A DNA stretch of 64,000 nucleotides from contig JBBQED010000009.1 of NCBI GenBank assembly GCA_038320345.1, forward strand, positions 1 to 64,000, given 5' to 3'. Origin of the DNA: JBBQED01 sp038320345 (GTDB lineage Bacteria; Bacteroidota; Bacteroidia; AKYH767-A; OLB10). Numbering within the stretch: position 1 is the first letter of the stretch; every line of letters starts with the position of its first letter. This document shows positions 63,510 to 64,000 of this stretch, in pieces. The notes below the pieces were generated by a model. The model searched no databases, had not been told where the DNA came from, and saw nothing but the letters and a program-made list of their open reading frames with translations. The translations under genes and the position numbers were made by a program.

Positions 63510-64000
63510 TTGGTGAAAATTAAAATAATAATAATTTCTATTTTATTTGCATTGTCTTACACAGTAGGATTAACCCAAAACACCGATCGATTTTGGGCTT
63601 TTGGCGATAGCGCTGCCATTGATTTTTCGAACCTGAACAATCCTGTTCCTTCTTATAGCATATTACGTTCGCGAGGTACTTGTGCCAGTATATGTGATAG
63701 TGCCGGAAATCTTTTATTTTATTGCGGCACTCCAAATGTTCCTATGTGGCTAGCTCCTAATAATGTTGACATATTAGGATATATTATTAATAAAAATCAC
63801 CAAATTATGGATAATGGGGATAGCTTAATTGGTGAACTTTGGTATCAAGAAATGATTATTATACCAAATCCAGGGAATGCTAACCAGTATTATGTATTTA
63901 CTGCTGGCGTTTTATCACCATTTAGTGGATTGTTTTATTCGATAGTTGATTTGTCTTACAATAACGGACTTGGGAAAGTAATACAGAAAAATATCCAACT
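63510..64000 (+). CDS. T9SS propeller paralogue, copy 3 (partial)
   Basis: The third copy begins at TTG 63510 (or GTG 63513) with a signal peptide identical to copy 2 apart from one residue (MVKIKIIII...), continues through DRFWAFGDSAAIDF and stays open to the right edge (163 codons visible). Differences from copy 2 include SAGNLLFYCGTP for SVGNLLFYCGSP and LIGELWYQEM for LIGSGWYQEM. The gene is complete only outside the window. Confidence 0.88.
   Translation, partial: MVKIKIIIISILFALSYTVGLTQNTDRFWAFGDSAAIDFSNLNNPVPSYSILRSRGTCASICDSAGNLLFYCGTPNVPMWLAPNNVDILGYIINKNHQIMDNGDSLIGELWYQEMIIIPNPGNANQYYVFTAGVLSPFSGLFYSIVDLSYNNGLGKVIQKNIQ

Larger units (their letters stand above)
60247..64000 (+). 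repeat. Tandem gene array of T9SS propeller paralogues
   Basis: Three consecutive copies starting at 60247, 61875 and 63510 (unit about 1630 bp), the last cut by the window edge. Coding ends and the intergenic spacers (61801-61877 and 63438-63512) are nearly identical, while the central coding part differs between copies. Confidence 0.9.

Noticed and set aside
1..64000. CRISPR array, prophage, integrase, restriction or toxin-antitoxin system
   Set aside because: No short spaced repeats and no recognisable genes of these classes were seen on either strand.

Overview
The window is chromosomal DNA of a Bacteroidota bacterium. The order cannot be fixed from sequence alone; Chitinophagales, Saprospirales or Sphingobacteriales relatives are plausible. 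Evidence: AT-rich coding DNA, many secreted proteins with type IX secretion system (T9SS) C-terminal sorting domains, families typical of this phylum (DUF4199, DUF4294, DUF2267, DUF1501/DUF1800 pair, split transketolase, GH3-like synthetase, ECF sigma with a CpxP-like partner), weak Shine-Dalgarno signals, and many copies of the Bacteroidota -7 promoter box TAnnTTTG just upstream of genes. No tRNA, rRNA, CRISPR array, prophage or insertion sequence was seen. Most of the window is ordinary core genome, densely packed on both strands.

Layout. 1-7.4 kb: tail of a T9SS cargo gene, a leftward DoxX-like/DUF1501/DUF1800 cluster, a polytopic membrane protein, an L,D-transpeptidase, and a DUF2267/coiled-coil pair. 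7.6-16.2 kb: CCA-adding enzyme, a pRiA4b ORF-3-type protein, miaA, an acetyltransferase overlapping a ClC channel, a large TPR protein and a transaldolase-like enzyme. 16.3-20.4 kb: the SRP RNA gene, then a surface-glycan cluster (DUF4199, GT2, GT4, gmhA, gmhB). 20.5-29.9 kb: lytic transglycosylase, a short MutS2, a split transketolase with a von Willebrand A protein between its halves, and an ECF sigma operon. 30-42 kb: T9SS cargo (two propeller proteins, a beta-lactamase-fold hydrolase, a GH16 glucanase, one decayed cargo gene), pdhB, and etfB-etfA-bifunctional nuclease. 42-60 kb: SppA, a PolX-like protein with an apparently dead polymerase domain, a GH3-type synthetase, deoxynucleoside kinase, OmpH, PrfC, ChrA, esterase, DUF4294, AccC, fatty acid hydroxylase, agmatinase and SucC. 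60.2-64 kb: a tandem array of at least three T9SS propeller paralogues running off the right edge.

Themes. Envelope and secretion dominate: peptidoglycan remodelling (L,D-transpeptidase, transglycosylase), heptose/glycan supply, outer-membrane biogenesis (OmpH, beta-barrel), and seven clear T9SS cargo genes plus one weaker candidate and one pseudogene. Housekeeping genes cover central carbon (Pdh, SucC, transketolase, transaldolase, ETF), lipids (AccC, hydroxylase), tRNA processing (CCA enzyme, MiaA) and translation (PrfC, SRP RNA).

Most useful observations: (1) the SRP RNA calibrates the promoter-to-start distance, and by that ruler several genes have their -7 box only 4-6 nt before the start codon, so their mRNAs should be essentially leaderless; (2) the tandem T9SS array has mosaic conservation suggesting gene conversion; (3) a VWA gene splits the transketolase operon; (4) a PolX-like protein keeps its PHP nuclease but lacks the polymerase aspartates; (5) MutS2 lacks the Smr nuclease domain; (6) a T9SS gene is reduced to its signal peptide and sorting domain. 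I found no clear new defence or mobile system.
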